From contig OY760073.1 in the NCBI GenBank assembly GCA_963663025.1, positions 1,922,001 to 1,986,000 on the forward strand: a stretch of DNA of 64,000 bases. The letters are read 5' to 3'. Position 1 is the stretch's first letter. Each line of letters begins with the position of its first letter. Shown here piece by piece: positions 50,529 to 59,754 of the stretch. Below the pieces are notes generated by a model. It ran no database searches. It worked only from the letters and a program-made list of their open reading frames with translations, and was not told the DNA's origin. A program made the position numbers and the translations under genes. The stretch comes from JAGWBF01 sp963663025. Lineage in GTDB: Bacteria > Chloroflexota > Dehalococcoidia > Lucifugimonadales > JAGWBF01.

Positions 50529-53500
50529 TTAGCGATTATACCACAGGGCCCCGTAAATCCTGGTGCCCGGGTTCTCGTACACGATCTCAGCCTGACCGGA
50601 ATCAACCAGCGCCTCGAATTTCTCCAACCCTTCAGCGGGGTAGTAGGAGCGCTCGAGCTGGCCGACGACTATGTAACTCACCTTGTATTTCTCCAGCAGG
50701 CCCAGCGCCTCGTCCAAATCTTCCGTTGCATACATGGTCAGCACATCCCGGCTTCGGTCCTGTATCGAATCTGCGTACTTCATCCGCTGCTGGGTCTGGT
50801 GCCAGGGCCACCCCAGAATCGTCGGAAAGCCGGTGTAGTTGGCGATGCGCGCGCCCCAGTGGTACTGGTCCGTGTGGGCCTCAAGCACCACCGGCGACCC
50901 CTGGACGTTGTCCTGGAGCCACTCTATCGCCTGGTAGTCCCAGTTGTGTTCGATGAGGGCGCCCGTCGTCCGGTCATGGTGGCCCGTCGTGGCCATGTAT
51001 CGGGCGCCGTCCAGGGTGAAGCTGCTTGTGTCGAACCTGTCGGCCAGCCGGTCCCTGGTGCCCAGAATGGTGTAGAAGAAGCTGGATCCCACCAGCACCG
51101 CCAGCACAACCAGGAATCCTCCCCTGATGATGCCCATACGTCCGATGCGAAAGACGCCCTGCTCTTTCAGGAACCAGAGAATGCACGCAGAGGCCAGGGC
51201 GAGGAGTACCCACACCTGCACGTAGAACTTGAACTGGGTGTTCATCCTTCCGATGTCATCCTGCACTCGCACGAACTCCACTCCCAGGGAGACGAGCAGC
51301 GCCATCGCTGCCAGGGCAACCACGAAGGTCATGTAGGCGTTTCTGCCTTCCTGCTTCCTTGCCAGCTTGATAGCAGTTAGACCCAGGGCCAGGAGGAGCA
51401 GGACCAGGAAGGCCGACGTCCAGTACTGGGCGGCCGCCAGGTATCCGGCGACAACCAGCCCGGCAGCTCCAACCAACCCCAGCCACGGCGTCCTGTCCGG
51501 CCAACGGAGTACCGGGAGCCTGCGGGAAGCCGACATTCCTGCCAACAGGGCCGCTATGCGCCCGGGGAGGGCAATTAGGGCTTCCCGCTGGACGTAGGCC
51601 AGGAAGGCGGCCAGCAGGAATATAAACAGGCCGTGGATTCCCATGAAGTTCAGCAGGGGCGTCTGCCAGCGGCTGACCTCGAACCCCAGGGGGTATGGTT
51701 GGTAGCTGGCGTGGAAGGGCAGGAAAAGCAGATAGCTCAGCAGCCCCGTTGCCACAGCCAAAGAGAGGAACAGCAGTGCCTTTCTTCCAGGGGTTCCGTC
51801 CCACATCAGCACCCCTATGCCGATGAGAACCACCGACAGGAGCAGGTAGGTTGGATAGTCCCAGCTGTTGATGGCCCCCAACGAGCCGACGGTTCCCGCC
51901 AGCATCACCACCACGCCCGCCGTCCAGCCCGGCCCGGCTTTCTTCAGGCCCACCGCCAAGCTCAGGGCCAGGCCGAGGGCCAGGAGGGTGAAGGGTATGG
52001 CAACGAGGTGGGCATGCAAGTCGGCGAACAGGAAAGTGAAATAGGGGAACTCGGTAATGTGGGGGCTGTCAGATAGGGGACTTCCTGGATCGGGTAGCCA
52101 GAAGGTCAGGAACCTCAGGGTCGGCGTCGCCTCCTGCAGTAAAGGGATCATGCGGCTGCTCCGCCAGAAGTCCGACAGGTACTCCAGCGAGGGGAACGGC
52201 GCGCCGGTGAAGAGGAGGTCCCAAGACCCCTTGACCACCTGGGCGATGCCATCCAGATTGCCGATCACCCCGACGAAGAGGGCAGCAAACAGACCGGCCG
52301 CTACAGGCCCCCAGGGGAACCGGTTCCCAGACTGGGCCCCGAGGCCATCCCCCGGCCTAAGGCGACGCAGGCCGGCAGAGACATTGAACACCAGGGAGTA
52401 GGCGGCCGTGACCGTCAGGGCGAACAGCAGGGGAATGGCCAGGTTGTATGCCACCGATGGCAGAATGCCCGTCGCCCTGATGAGGGTGGCAACGATGAAT
52501 TGCCCGAAGTAGTAGTAGTTTAGGTAGCCGCCGGCGTACCAGGGGTCATAGGGCGGCATGGTGGTCGAGCGAAGCACAGCGTTCAGGTAGGCGAAGTCCA
52601 TGGGCTTTTCACCGCCCCTATAGAAGTGCCACAGGTCCGGGTTGGCAGCCTTCAGTGCCACGAAGGCCAGGAAGGCCGCCAGGAACAGCACCTCAGCAAC
52701 CAGCAGCAAGCGTACATTGCTCCTGACGAAGCTGATGAACTCCCGCCACCGGAAGGCAAGCACCAGCCCCGACAGCGTCGCCACTGCGAGTATGCCCACC
52801 AGCACCGACATCCGGGAGAAGCCCATCCATCCCGTGCTGGCGAGCATCCATGCCACGTAGCTCACGCCGAGGATGCCCAGCAGGCGGGCGAACACTATCC
52901 CCCTGTCGGGCAGCGGCCTGAACAGGAAGGTGGCAAGGGGCAGCGCCGCCAGGAATATGACCTCCACCAGAAGGAACCACGCCAGCACAGGCACCCGGTT
53001 GGTCCAGCTTTCCCTGGGGATGATCTCCGAGAAGGTGCCCCCCGACTGCTGCACCTCCTGCTCCTCCGGGGACAGCAACAACCCCGGCGGAGGGTCCTCC
53101 ACCGACGCCAGCAGACGTAACAGCTTGTTGAAGGGCAGCCTCTCCTGGTTGCGGAATAGCAGTACCTTGGGATGGTCGTAGTTGATCACGTTCTCGTCGG
53201 CATAACCCAGGTCCAGGGATATCAGCGCCCCGATGTCGTCATCAGGACTCTCAGGTTCGGGCAAGTTGGCCCTGCTGTACGTGTCGTCAACGAAGGCCAC
53301 ACCCAGTAGCTGCGGGTAGGATGTGAAGGAGCGCTCCAAGTCGTACCCCAGGTTGCCGGAGAAGAGCTGTCGGTAGTAGTTGGAGGTCATGGGGTAGCGT
53401 TCCGGCAGGCGGGCGATGCTCCCATAGGTGCGGCTGCTGTAGAAGGCCAGGTAGTCGGCGGAGGCCAGCTGGCGGGCCAGGACTTCCATCTTGTCCACGC

Positions 53501-55067
53501 TGTCCGGTTCGTAGCTGACGAACTGCTCCACATCGTACCGCCCCAGGTTGCGAAGGGGCTCATCCCAATGGTTGTCTGTAAGTATGGCTGCACCATGGGG
53601 CACGTTTTCGTTGATCCATTCCGAAGCCTGCACTGCGGTATGGGGCCGGGAGTAGATGCCCGCAAAGGCCAAGGCATAGAAGGCTGTCGTGGCCACCACG
53701 ACCACGATCGCGCCGGTGACGATGCGAGGCAGGTGGGGCCTCAGGACAGAGGCAGCACTAGTAAGGACGGCACCTTGGGAGGATGCTTCTTCCCGACGCC
53801 TCCTGGCCCACGCCAGGGCGGTGAACAGCATCCCGGACCCCATGAGCACCAGGAAGGGCACGACGGGAAAGATGTAGCGCAGGAACTTGGTCTCGAAGAA
53901 GGCCAGTAGGACGATGGATGGCACCGCCCACGCCGGCAGGAGTATCTCCCCATTGTGCCGATCCCATCCCCTGCACACCTTGGCCATGGTGAACAGCAAC
54001 CCACCCCAGGCGACGATGCCCAGGGGAATGCCCAGCCCCCAGACGGCGACCTGCCGAATTTCGTACAGCAGGGGTGTCTCCCCAACGTACTGGAGGGTGA
54101 AAGGCACGATGCCTGCCGTCCGCGCCACGTTCCTAGCCTGCCAGACCTGGTCTCCCACGAAGCTGAACATGTCCAGCAGGGCATAGGGCGTTACCATGAA
54201 GAAGACGACCAGGGAGGCGGCACCTCCAGCCAGTGCTTGGGGCAGCACCTGCCGAATGGCGTTGACCGGAGACTTGCCGGGGGCAGACCGGAGCACCGCG
54301 TGCATCCTGAACAGGTAAGCTAGGATCAGGGGAAAGGCCAGGGGTAGGACGCTGACCTTGGTGGCTACCGTCAGCCCAACGAAGGCTCCCAGGAGCAGCG
54401 AGTCCCGCATCCTACCCCGGTCCATTACGCGGAGCATCGCCCAGAAGGAGGCCAGCAGGAAGAAGACCAGGAAAGGCTCGGGTCGGTAGAAGTGGCTGAT
54501 CTGGATGTGCACCACCGCCAGGGCTGTCAGGCCGGCGGCCAGCAGGCCGGCGCCCTGGCCGAATATTCGCCTCCCCACCAGAAACACCATGAGCACGCTT
54601 CCCACATCAGCCAGGGCCGCCAGGGTGCGTCCGACGTAGGAGATATTCTCCAGGGTGCCGAAATTGCCGAAGGGCTCCAGGATAGACCGGAACAGCACCA
54701 GCAGGTAGATCAGCACGCTGCCCAGGGGGAACCAGTGGGGGTTCAGGGGACTGCGGTCAGCATCCAGGAAGGCGTCGGGGCCGGGAACGCCCGCCTCCAT
54801 GCCCGGGTTGTTCCGGTAGCAGGCGCCATGTTCGTAGTTCTGGGCTTGGGTGAGCACATCGTACATGCAGTCGGCCCGCATGTAGATGGAGCGCTCGTCG
54901 GGATGGTAGCCGTGGAAGCTGTCCCAGCCTATGCCGTACAGCCTCAGCCCCAAGGCCACAACAAGGATAAGGAGCAACAGGAGGGATGAGGCGGGCACTG
55001 GGGGCAGGCGGATCCACCCAAGCTTGTCCACTAGCCCCCTCGGAAGAGGCAGGTTTCCCTGGTACAT
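50529..55067 (-). CDS. GT39-DUF2298 (Chlor_Arch_YYY) fusion membrane protein
   Basis: The 1512-residue protein has some 25 or more hydrophobic segments. The first ~430 residues resemble dolichyl-phosphate-mannose protein mannosyltransferases: an early Asp-Glu in the first loop (GYHPDERSIYM), VGRTLAALADVGSVLMVFLVGRRI and HIQISHFYRPEPFLVFF. A luminal-type soluble region follows (about 450-700). The second half is a DUF2298 region whose tag LNYYYFGQ lies near residue 848, with FPYFTFLFADLHAHLVAIPF further on. This two-part form is known mainly from Chloroflexi and methanogenic archaea. It probably transfers lipid-linked sugar to surface proteins or glycans. The ATG is nine bases after the gap stop. 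Confidence 0.88.
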   Translation of the reverse strand: MYQGNLPLPRGLVDKLGWIRLPPVPASSLLLLLILVVALGLRLYGIGWDSFHGYHPDERSIYMRADCMYDVLTQAQNYEHGACYRNNPGMEAGVPGPDAFLDADRSPLNPHWFPLGSVLIYLLVLFRSILEPFGNFGTLENISYVGRTLAALADVGSVLMVFLVGRRIFGQGAGLLAAGLTALAVVHIQISHFYRPEPFLVFFLLASFWAMLRVMDRGRMRDSLLLGAFVGLTVATKVSVLPLAFPLILAYLFRMHAVLRSAPGKSPVNAIRQVLPQALAGGAASLVVFFMVTPYALLDMFSFVGDQVWQARNVARTAGIVPFTLQYVGETPLLYEIRQVAVWGLGIPLGIVAWGGLLFTMAKVCRGWDRHNGEILLPAWAVPSIVLLAFFETKFLRYIFPVVPFLVLMGSGMLFTALAWARRRREEASSQGAVLTSAASVLRPHLPRIVTGAIVVVVATTAFYALAFAGIYSRPHTAVQASEWINENVPHGAAILTDNHWDEPLRNLGRYDVEQFVSYEPDSVDKMEVLARQLASADYLAFYSSRTYGSIARLPERYPMTSNYYRQLFSGNLGYDLERSFTSYPQLLGVAFVDDTYSRANLPEPESPDDDIGALISLDLGYADENVINYDHPKVLLFRNQERLPFNKLLRLLASVEDPPPGLLLSPEEQEVQQSGGTFSEIIPRESWTNRVPVLAWFLLVEVIFLAALPLATFLFRPLPDRGIVFARLLGILGVSYVAWMLASTGWMGFSRMSVLVGILAVATLSGLVLAFRWREFISFVRSNVRLLLVAEVLFLAAFLAFVALKAANPDLWHFYRGGEKPMDFAYLNAVLRSTTMPPYDPWYAGGYLNYYYFGQFIVATLIRATGILPSVAYNLAIPLLFALTVTAAYSLVFNVSAGLRRLRPGDGLGAQSGNRFPWGPVAAGLFAALFVGVIGNLDGIAQVVKGSWDLLFTGAPFPSLEYLSDFWRSSRMIPLLQEATPTLRFLTFWLPDPGSPLSDSPHITEFPYFTFLFADLHAHLVAIPFTLLALGLALSLAVGLKKAGPGWTAGVVVMLAGTVGSLGAINSWDYPTYLLLSVVLIGIGVLMWDGTPGRKALLFLSLAVATGLLSYLLFLPFHASYQPYPLGFEVSRWQTPLLNFMGIHGLFIFLLAAFLAYVQREALIALPGRIAALLAGMSASRRLPVLRWPDRTPWLGLVGAAGLVVAGYLAAAQYWTSAFLVLLLLALGLTAIKLARKQEGRNAYMTFVVALAAMALLVSLGVEFVRVQDDIGRMNTQFKFYVQVWVLLALASACILWFLKEQGVFRIGRMGIIRGGFLVVLAVLVGSSFFYTILGTRDRLADRFDTSSFTLDGARYMATTGHHDRTTGALIEHNWDYQAIEWLQDNVQGSPVVLEAHTDQYHWGARIANYTGFPTILGWPWHQTQQRMKYADSIQDRSRDVLTMYATEDLDEALGLLEKYKVSYIVVGQLERSYYPAEGLEKFEALVDSGQAEIVYENPGTRIYGALWYNR

Positions 55068-55076
55068 TCCCTGGGC

Positions 55077-56090
55077 TTAGAGTCCCTTGTCCACCATGAA
55101 AGCGCACAGGTCGGCGGTGCGGCAGGAGTAACCCCATTCGTTGTCGTACCACCCCAGCACCTTCACCATGTTGCCCTCCATCACGATGGTCGATGGAGCG
55201 TCGAAGATGCAGCTGTGGGGGTCACCCTTGAAGTCGGAGCTGACCAGGGGCTCATCGCAGTAGCGCAGTATCCCCTCCAGCCCGCCGAAGGCGGCTGAGC
55301 GAAATGCTTCGTTCACCTGCTCCACGCTGACCTCGGTCTCCAGGTCGGCTACGAAATCGGTGACAGAGACGGTGGACGTGGGCACACGGAAGGCCATGCC
55401 GTGCAGCTTGCCGTTGAGCTCAGGAAGGACTACGCCCACAGCCCGGGCAGCCCCTGTGCTGGTGGGCACGATGTTCTGGGCGGCTGCCCTGGACCGGCGC
55501 AGGTCGTCATGCACTTGGTCCAGTATCTTCTGGTCGTTGGTGTAGGCATGCACCGTAGACATCAGGCCGTGCCGGATGCCGAAGGCATCGTTGAGCACCT
55601 TCACCATAGGGGCAAAGCAGTTGGTGGTGCACGAAGCGTTGGACACCACCTTGTGCTGGTCGGGTAGGTAGCTCCCGTCGTTCACACCCAGCACCATGGT
55701 CAAGTCCTCGTTGCGGGCAGGTGCGGAGATGATAACCTTCTTGGCCCCACCCTCCAGGTGGGCCGCCGCCTTGGTGGCATCGGTGAAGATGCCTGTCGAT
55801 TCCACCACCACATCCACACCCGCCTCGGCCCAAGGGATACGACCTGGGTCCCGCTCCGAGAAAACCCTCACGTCGGCGCCGTCGATTATCAGGCTGCCTT
55901 CCGATGCTTCGACGCTGCCGGGATAGATGCCGTAGTTGGTGTCGTACTTGAACAGGTGGGCGTTGGTCCTGGCGTCGGTGAGGTCGTTGACAGCCGCCAC
56001 CTCCAGCTTCCGGGGATATCGCTCCATGACCGCCCGGGTTACCTGGCGCCCGATCCTGCCGAAACCGTTGACGCCAATCCGTGTCACCAT
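55077..56090 (-). CDS. gap: Glyceraldehyde-3-phosphate dehydrogenase
   Basis: The 337-residue NAD-dependent enzyme converts glyceraldehyde 3-phosphate to 1,3-bisphosphoglycerate. Motifs are RIGVNGFGRIGRQVTRAV (Rossmann), AVNDLTDARTNAHLFKYDTNYG, the catalytic SNASCTTNCFAPMVKVL, HAYTNDQKILD, NIVPTSTGAARAVGVVLPELNGKLHGMAFRVPTSTVSV and WYDNEWGYSCR at the end. Asp in the AVNDLTD turn suggests NAD preference. It is located between enolase and the YYY membrane protein on the minus strand, so glycolytic genes share this cluster. Confidence 0.96.
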   Translation of the reverse strand: MVTRIGVNGFGRIGRQVTRAVMERYPRKLEVAAVNDLTDARTNAHLFKYDTNYGIYPGSVEASEGSLIIDGADVRVFSERDPGRIPWAEAGVDVVVESTGIFTDATKAAAHLEGGAKKVIISAPARNEDLTMVLGVNDGSYLPDQHKVVSNASCTTNCFAPMVKVLNDAFGIRHGLMSTVHAYTNDQKILDQVHDDLRRSRAAAQNIVPTSTGAARAVGVVLPELNGKLHGMAFRVPTSTVSVTDFVADLETEVSVEQVNEAFRSAAFGGLEGILRYCDEPLVSSDFKGDPHSCIFDAPSTIVMEGNMVKVLGWYDNEWGYSCRTADLCAFMVDKGL

Positions 56091-56138
56091 CGAAACCCTC
56101 CCTCGACTTGTCCTAGGACTACTCTCCAGCCGACTATA

Positions 56139-57452
56139 TTATAGTGAAGCTCCCTGGGTTCGGGAACGGATATGGGGGAAAGCGGCCATTCTTGGATATG
56201 ATGCCCCATCCCCCAGTTCTTCTTCAATCTTCAGCAAGCGGTTGTACTTGGCCAAGCGTTCGGAGCGGCAGGGCGCGCCGGTCTTGATCTGGCCCGTATT
56301 CCATCCCACCGCCAGGTCTGCGATGGTCGTGTCTTCAGTTTCCCCGGACCGGTGGCTCATAACCGAACCCCAGCCCGCCTCTTTCGTCATGGAGACGGCT
56401 TCCAGTGTCTCGGTGAGAGTGCCGATCTGGTTGGGCTTTATAAGCACCGCGTTGCTTGCTTCTTCCTGAATACCCCTCTGAATTCGCTGGGGATTAGTCG
56501 TGTAAAGGTCGTCGCCCACAAGCTGCACCCTGGCACCAAGAGCCCGGTTCAGCTCCTTCCAGCCGTCCCAGTCATCCTCGTGCAGGCCATCCTCGATGCT
56601 GATGATGGGGTACTCCGCGGCCCAGGTGCGATAAAGGTCGATAAGCTCGACCGAGGAGAGGCTGCGTCCCTCGCAGGCCAGGTTGTAAACGCCTTCGCTG
56701 TAGAACTCCGAGGCCGCCGCATCCAGGGCGATGAAACACTGCTCCCCGGGCCGGTACCCGGACCCTTCGATGGCGGCGCAGACCAGTCCCAAGGCATCCC
56801 GGTTGGCCGCCAGGGTGGGGGCGTAACCGCCCTCATCTCCCACGTTGGAACCCAGCCCTCGCTCCCGCAGCAGCCTTCCCAGAGTGTGGTACACCTCGGC
56901 GCCGCACCGCAGGGCCTCTGCGAAGGAAGGCAGACCCGCGGGAACGACCATGACCTCCTGGATGTCGATGGAGTTGTGGGCGTGCCTACCGCCGTTCAGT
57001 ATGTTGAACATGGGAACGGGCAGCCCGACAGAGCCGCCGCCTGTAATACGGAAATGAAGGGACATCCCCGCAGAAGCCGAGGCAGCCTTTGCCACAGCCA
57101 TGGAGACCGCCAGAGTGGCGTTGGCCCCAAGGTTGGTCTTGTTGGGTGTGCCATCCAGCTCCACGAGGATGCGGTCGATGGCTTTCTGGTCTTCGGCGAA
57201 AACGCCTCTTAGGGCTGGAGAGATCACCCCCTCCACGTTTGCAACCGCCCTGAGCACACCTTTCCCGCCGTACCTGGCATCGTCCCCGTCCCGTAGCTCC
57301 AGTGCTTCGTACCTGCCGGTGCTTGCGCCCGAGGGAACCATGGCCCAAGCCGAGGCGCCATCCGAGAGATGGACCGTCGCCTCCACCGTGGGGTTCCCCC
57401 GGGAGTCCAGCACCTCCCGGGCTGTTATCTTCTCGATAGTTGCCCTAGCCAT
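56139..57452 (-). CDS. eno: Enolase
   Basis: Enolase converts 2-phosphoglycerate to phosphoenolpyruvate. From ATG 57452 it has 437 residues, the usual size; the open frame further upstream is antisense to the SLOG gene's frame and not needed. Motifs are KITAREVLDSRGNPTVE, VPSGASTGRYEALELRD, GGRHAHNSIDIQE, GDEGGYAP with the catalytic Glu, IALDAAASEFY (Mg Asp), ISIEDGLHEDDWDGW (Mg Glu), VGDDLYTTN and SHRSGETEDTTIADLAV. Its start overlaps the upstream SLOG gene by eight bases. Confidence 0.96.
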   Translation of the reverse strand: MARATIEKITAREVLDSRGNPTVEATVHLSDGASAWAMVPSGASTGRYEALELRDGDDARYGGKGVLRAVANVEGVISPALRGVFAEDQKAIDRILVELDGTPNKTNLGANATLAVSMAVAKAASASAGMSLHFRITGGGSVGLPVPMFNILNGGRHAHNSIDIQEVMVVPAGLPSFAEALRCGAEVYHTLGRLLRERGLGSNVGDEGGYAPTLAANRDALGLVCAAIEGSGYRPGEQCFIALDAAASEFYSEGVYNLACEGRSLSSVELIDLYRTWAAEYPIISIEDGLHEDDWDGWKELNRALGARVQLVGDDLYTTNPQRIQRGIQEEASNAVLIKPNQIGTLTETLEAVSMTKEAGWGSVMSHRSGETEDTTIADLAVGWNTGQIKTGAPCRSERLAKYNRLLKIEEELGDGASYPRMAAFPHIRSRTQGASL

Positions 57453-57936
57453 CACGGTCTCCGGCGGCTTGGAGAGCCTTCTCGACAGCATCCAGGGGGT
57501 CCTTGGCCGGGATGATACCGGTGTCCGTCGCACCATCCCTGAAGAGGGTCCAGGTCTCCAGCCCAATGACAGGTATGCCCACACCAAGGGCATGGCCTAT
57601 CTCGGACAGGGTGCCGTAAGCTCCGTCCACGGCGATGACCGCCCGGCCCGTATAGACGACTATGGCGTTCCGCGCGTAGCCCATGTTGGTCAGGATGGGG
57701 ACATCGACCCAGGCGTTGGCCGCCCCGTGCTCCCTGCCAGGCAGGATACCTATGGTGGTGCCCCCGGTCTCCTTGGCGCCTCGACAGACCGCTTCCATGA
57801 CGCCAGCAAGGCCTCCGCACACCACGGCTGCCCCGCGCCTTCCCAGCTCTCGCCCCACCTCCTCAGCCAATGCCAGCGCCTCAGGGGTGGCTTCGGAGCC
57901 TCCGATCACGGCTATGATGGTCTTGGGGAAGGTCAT
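57445..57936 (-). CDS. SLOG/TIGR00725-type Rossmann protein
   Basis: The 163-residue protein belongs to the LOG/YvdD-like superfamily. It has IIAVIGGSEATPEALALAEEVGRELGRRGAAVVCGGLAGVMEAVCRGA (nucleotide-binding GGxxGVM), GTTIGILPGREHGAANAW, ILTNMGYARNAIVVYTGRAVIAVDGAYGTLSEIGHAL and a final short beta-alpha unit. The PGGxGTxxE motif of active phosphoribohydrolases reads DGAYGTLSE, so nucleotide-monophosphate cleavage is uncertain. It overlaps enolase and heads the SLOG-eno-gap-YYY cluster. It may be a nucleotide-metabolite sensor or processing enzyme. Confidence 0.8.
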   Translation of the reverse strand: MTFPKTIIAVIGGSEATPEALALAEEVGRELGRRGAAVVCGGLAGVMEAVCRGAKETGGTTIGILPGREHGAANAWVDVPILTNMGYARNAIVVYTGRAVIAVDGAYGTLSEIGHALGVGIPVIGLETWTLFRDGATDTGIIPAKDPLDAVEKALQAAGDRDG

Positions 57937-57960
57937 ATGCCCACCTTGGGGAGGTCACAC

Positions 57961-58002
57961 AAAAAACGATGCCTCCGCCCGGTCAAGGGCTTGAAGGCAT
58001 CG
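57961..58002 (-). terminator. Intrinsic terminator of the amidase operon
   Basis: On the minus strand, CGATGCCT pairs with AGGCATCG (57967-57974 with 57995-58002), with an inner GCCC/GGGC stem, followed by TTTTTT (57966-57961). It lies 31 bases after the amidase stop and 24 bases before the SLOG ATG. Confidence 0.85.
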
Positions 58003-58032
58003 AGTGTATCCTGGAAAGGCCCGGCTGTCATA

Positions 58033-59400
58033 TCACGAGACGGCAACGGGCAGGGGAGGCTTCAGGCTGACGTTCAACACCCGTTCGCACCAGTGGGCGA
58101 CACCCAGTAGCTGCTCCTCGGCAAAGCCGGGAGCTATGAGCTGGAGGCCGAGGGGCAGGGCGGTGGGATGCAGGCCTGATGGAATGGCGATGGTGGGCAG
58201 ACCGGAGTAGCTCCAGGGTATCTGGAAGCGCCGGTCGCCCGTGGTAGCCCGGGTCTTGGGGGAGGGCCCAGGGGTGGTCGGGGTCAGCAGCACATCGTAG
58301 TTTGCTGCTATCTCCTCCATGTCCCGGCGGAACTCTCTTCGCAGGCGCTGCGCTTGGACGTAGCGTACGGCAGGCACCAGCCCGCCGGCTTCGATCTGCA
58401 ATCTCTTGCCGGGACCGAACTTGTCGGTTTTCTCCAGGAAGGCATCGTGGTGGAAGGAAGCGCTATGCACCCTGCCCAGCACACCGTGGGCGGCATGGGC
58501 GGTGGCGAAGCTGGCCGGGAGCTTCACATCCTCGACGACAGCCCTGGCTTCCACCAGCTTTTGCACAACCATGTCGGTGTGCTCCCGCACTCCCTCATCG
58601 GCATTGACCTCGAAGTACTCGCGGAGCCTCCCGATTCGCGGAGGCTTGGACCAGGAAAGGGCTGCAGCGCGGTAGTCGCCCACTTTCTCCCGGGATGAGC
58701 TGGGGTCGTTGGGGTCGTACCCTGCAACAGCCGCCAGCATGATGGCCGCGTCTTCCACGTTCTTGGCCAGTATCCCCACATGGTCTCCGGTGAAGCTGTA
58801 AGGCAGCATGCCGTAGAGGCTGACCCGGCTGTAGGTGGCCTTCAATCCGACGATGCCGTTATAAGAGGCGGGCCGGAGGGTGGAAGCGGAACCCTGGGAG
58901 CCGATGGCTATGGGGCACATCCCCACAGATACAGCCACGGCGGAACCGGTGCTGGACCCGCCCGGCGTGCGCTCCCGGTCCCACGGGTAATATGTGGAGG
59001 GCGGGTCGGCGGCTGCGAACTCGGCGGTGGTAGTCTTCCCCATGATGACGGCGCCCGCTTCCCTCAGTCGGGCGATCACCTCAGAGTCATAGGCGGCTAC
59101 GAAGTCCTCATACACCCGGGAGCCGGCGGTGGTCTTCAGTCCGTCGGCGTGGAAGATGTCTTTTATGGCAATGGGGATGCCGTGCAGAGGCCCCTTGTAT
59201 TCGCCCCGGGCTATCTCTTCCTCGCACTTGTGGGCAGCCCCGAGGGCGCCCTCCCGGTCGACGTACATCCAGGCTTCCAACGAGGGCTCAAGGGCATCTA
59301 TTCGCTCGAAGAAGGCCTGCAGGAGATTCACCGGGGAGAGCTCCCGGTCCTTGATCTGGGCTGCGGCTTCACCAACTGTCAGGTCATGGAGATTTGTCAT
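58033..59400 (-). CDS. Amidase signature family enzyme
   Basis: The 455-residue protein has the amidase Ser-Ser-Lys triad. The Lys is in GIPIAIKDIF, and the Gly/Ser motif is RTPGGSSTGSAVAVS. The usual GTDTGGSIR block is GSQGSASTLRPAS here, which keeps the catalytic Ser region but is less Gly-rich. TLTPTTPGPSP-type and LPTIAIPSG segments follow. The length is near GatA/AtzE-like amidases. The small gene 66 bases upstream encodes a protein like the accessory subunits of such enzymes. The substrate could be an amide, biuret-like compound or Glu-tRNA(Gln). The last is less likely without GatB nearby. Confidence 0.85.
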   Translation of the reverse strand: MTNLHDLTVGEAAAQIKDRELSPVNLLQAFFERIDALEPSLEAWMYVDREGALGAAHKCEEEIARGEYKGPLHGIPIAIKDIFHADGLKTTAGSRVYEDFVAAYDSEVIARLREAGAVIMGKTTTAEFAAADPPSTYYPWDRERTPGGSSTGSAVAVSVGMCPIAIGSQGSASTLRPASYNGIVGLKATYSRVSLYGMLPYSFTGDHVGILAKNVEDAAIMLAAVAGYDPNDPSSSREKVGDYRAAALSWSKPPRIGRLREYFEVNADEGVREHTDMVVQKLVEARAVVEDVKLPASFATAHAAHGVLGRVHSASFHHDAFLEKTDKFGPGKRLQIEAGGLVPAVRYVQAQRLRREFRRDMEEIAANYDVLLTPTTPGPSPKTRATTGDRRFQIPWSYSGLPTIAIPSGLHPTALPLGLQLIAPGFAEEQLLGVAHWCERVLNVSLKPPLPVAVS

Positions 59401-59466
59401 GGGGCACCTACCTTGAAATCTGGCAACCTCAAAGTCGATGGGTCACGAAGGTCGAGCCGGGACCCG

Positions 59467-59661
59467 CTAGTCCTTGAAAAAGAAGGCGGGCTCTTCTTCC
59501 TGGCGAGGGAGGTTCTGGTTGAGCAGCCAAAGGTTGCCCCCGGTCTCCTCCAGGGAGGCTTTCAGGGCTTCGGCCCGCTCAGGTCCCCACACAGCCACAG
59601 CCTGCTCCACAAGTTGGGCAACGATTTCTTCCTTGGACAGCTTGGGGTCCATCGAAACCAT
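59467..59661 (-). CDS. Small amidase-associated protein (AtzG/GatC-like)
   Basis: The 64-residue protein starts at ATG 59661, five bases after GGAGGAG on the minus strand. It is helical (LSKEEIVAQLVEQAVAVWG, RAEALKASLEETGG) and ends with LPRQEEEPAFFFKD. A pair of helices with a final 'P..EEPAFF' resembles the DUF4089/AtzG and GatC subunits, which wrap around amidases and end in a similar 'D.EPA..F' segment. It is co-directional and adjacent to the amidase, with a promoter of its own. The assignment rests on shape and context, since it is too short for firm family placement. Confidence 0.55.
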   Translation of the reverse strand: MVSMDPKLSKEEIVAQLVEQAVAVWGPERAEALKASLEETGGNLWLLNQNLPRQEEEPAFFFKD

Positions 59662-59711
59662 GTCAACTCCTCCGAGGGTGTGCTTCGAAAAAGGGTGGAG
59701 GTTCTAGGGAC

Positions 59712-59740
59712 AGCATATCCTGAAGCAGCTAGGAGGTCAA
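59712..59740 (-). promoter_or_regulatory. Promoter of the amidase operon
   Basis: On the minus strand, TTGACC (59740-59735) and TATGCT (59717-59712) are 17 bases apart. It lies in the 93-base gap after nuoN. Confidence 0.55.
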
Positions 59741-59754
59741 GAAAGGTTGGGAAG

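Noticed and set aside
57453..57593. N-terminal extension of enolase
   Set aside because: It lies in another frame of the SLOG gene, and the standard enolase N-terminus begins at 57452.
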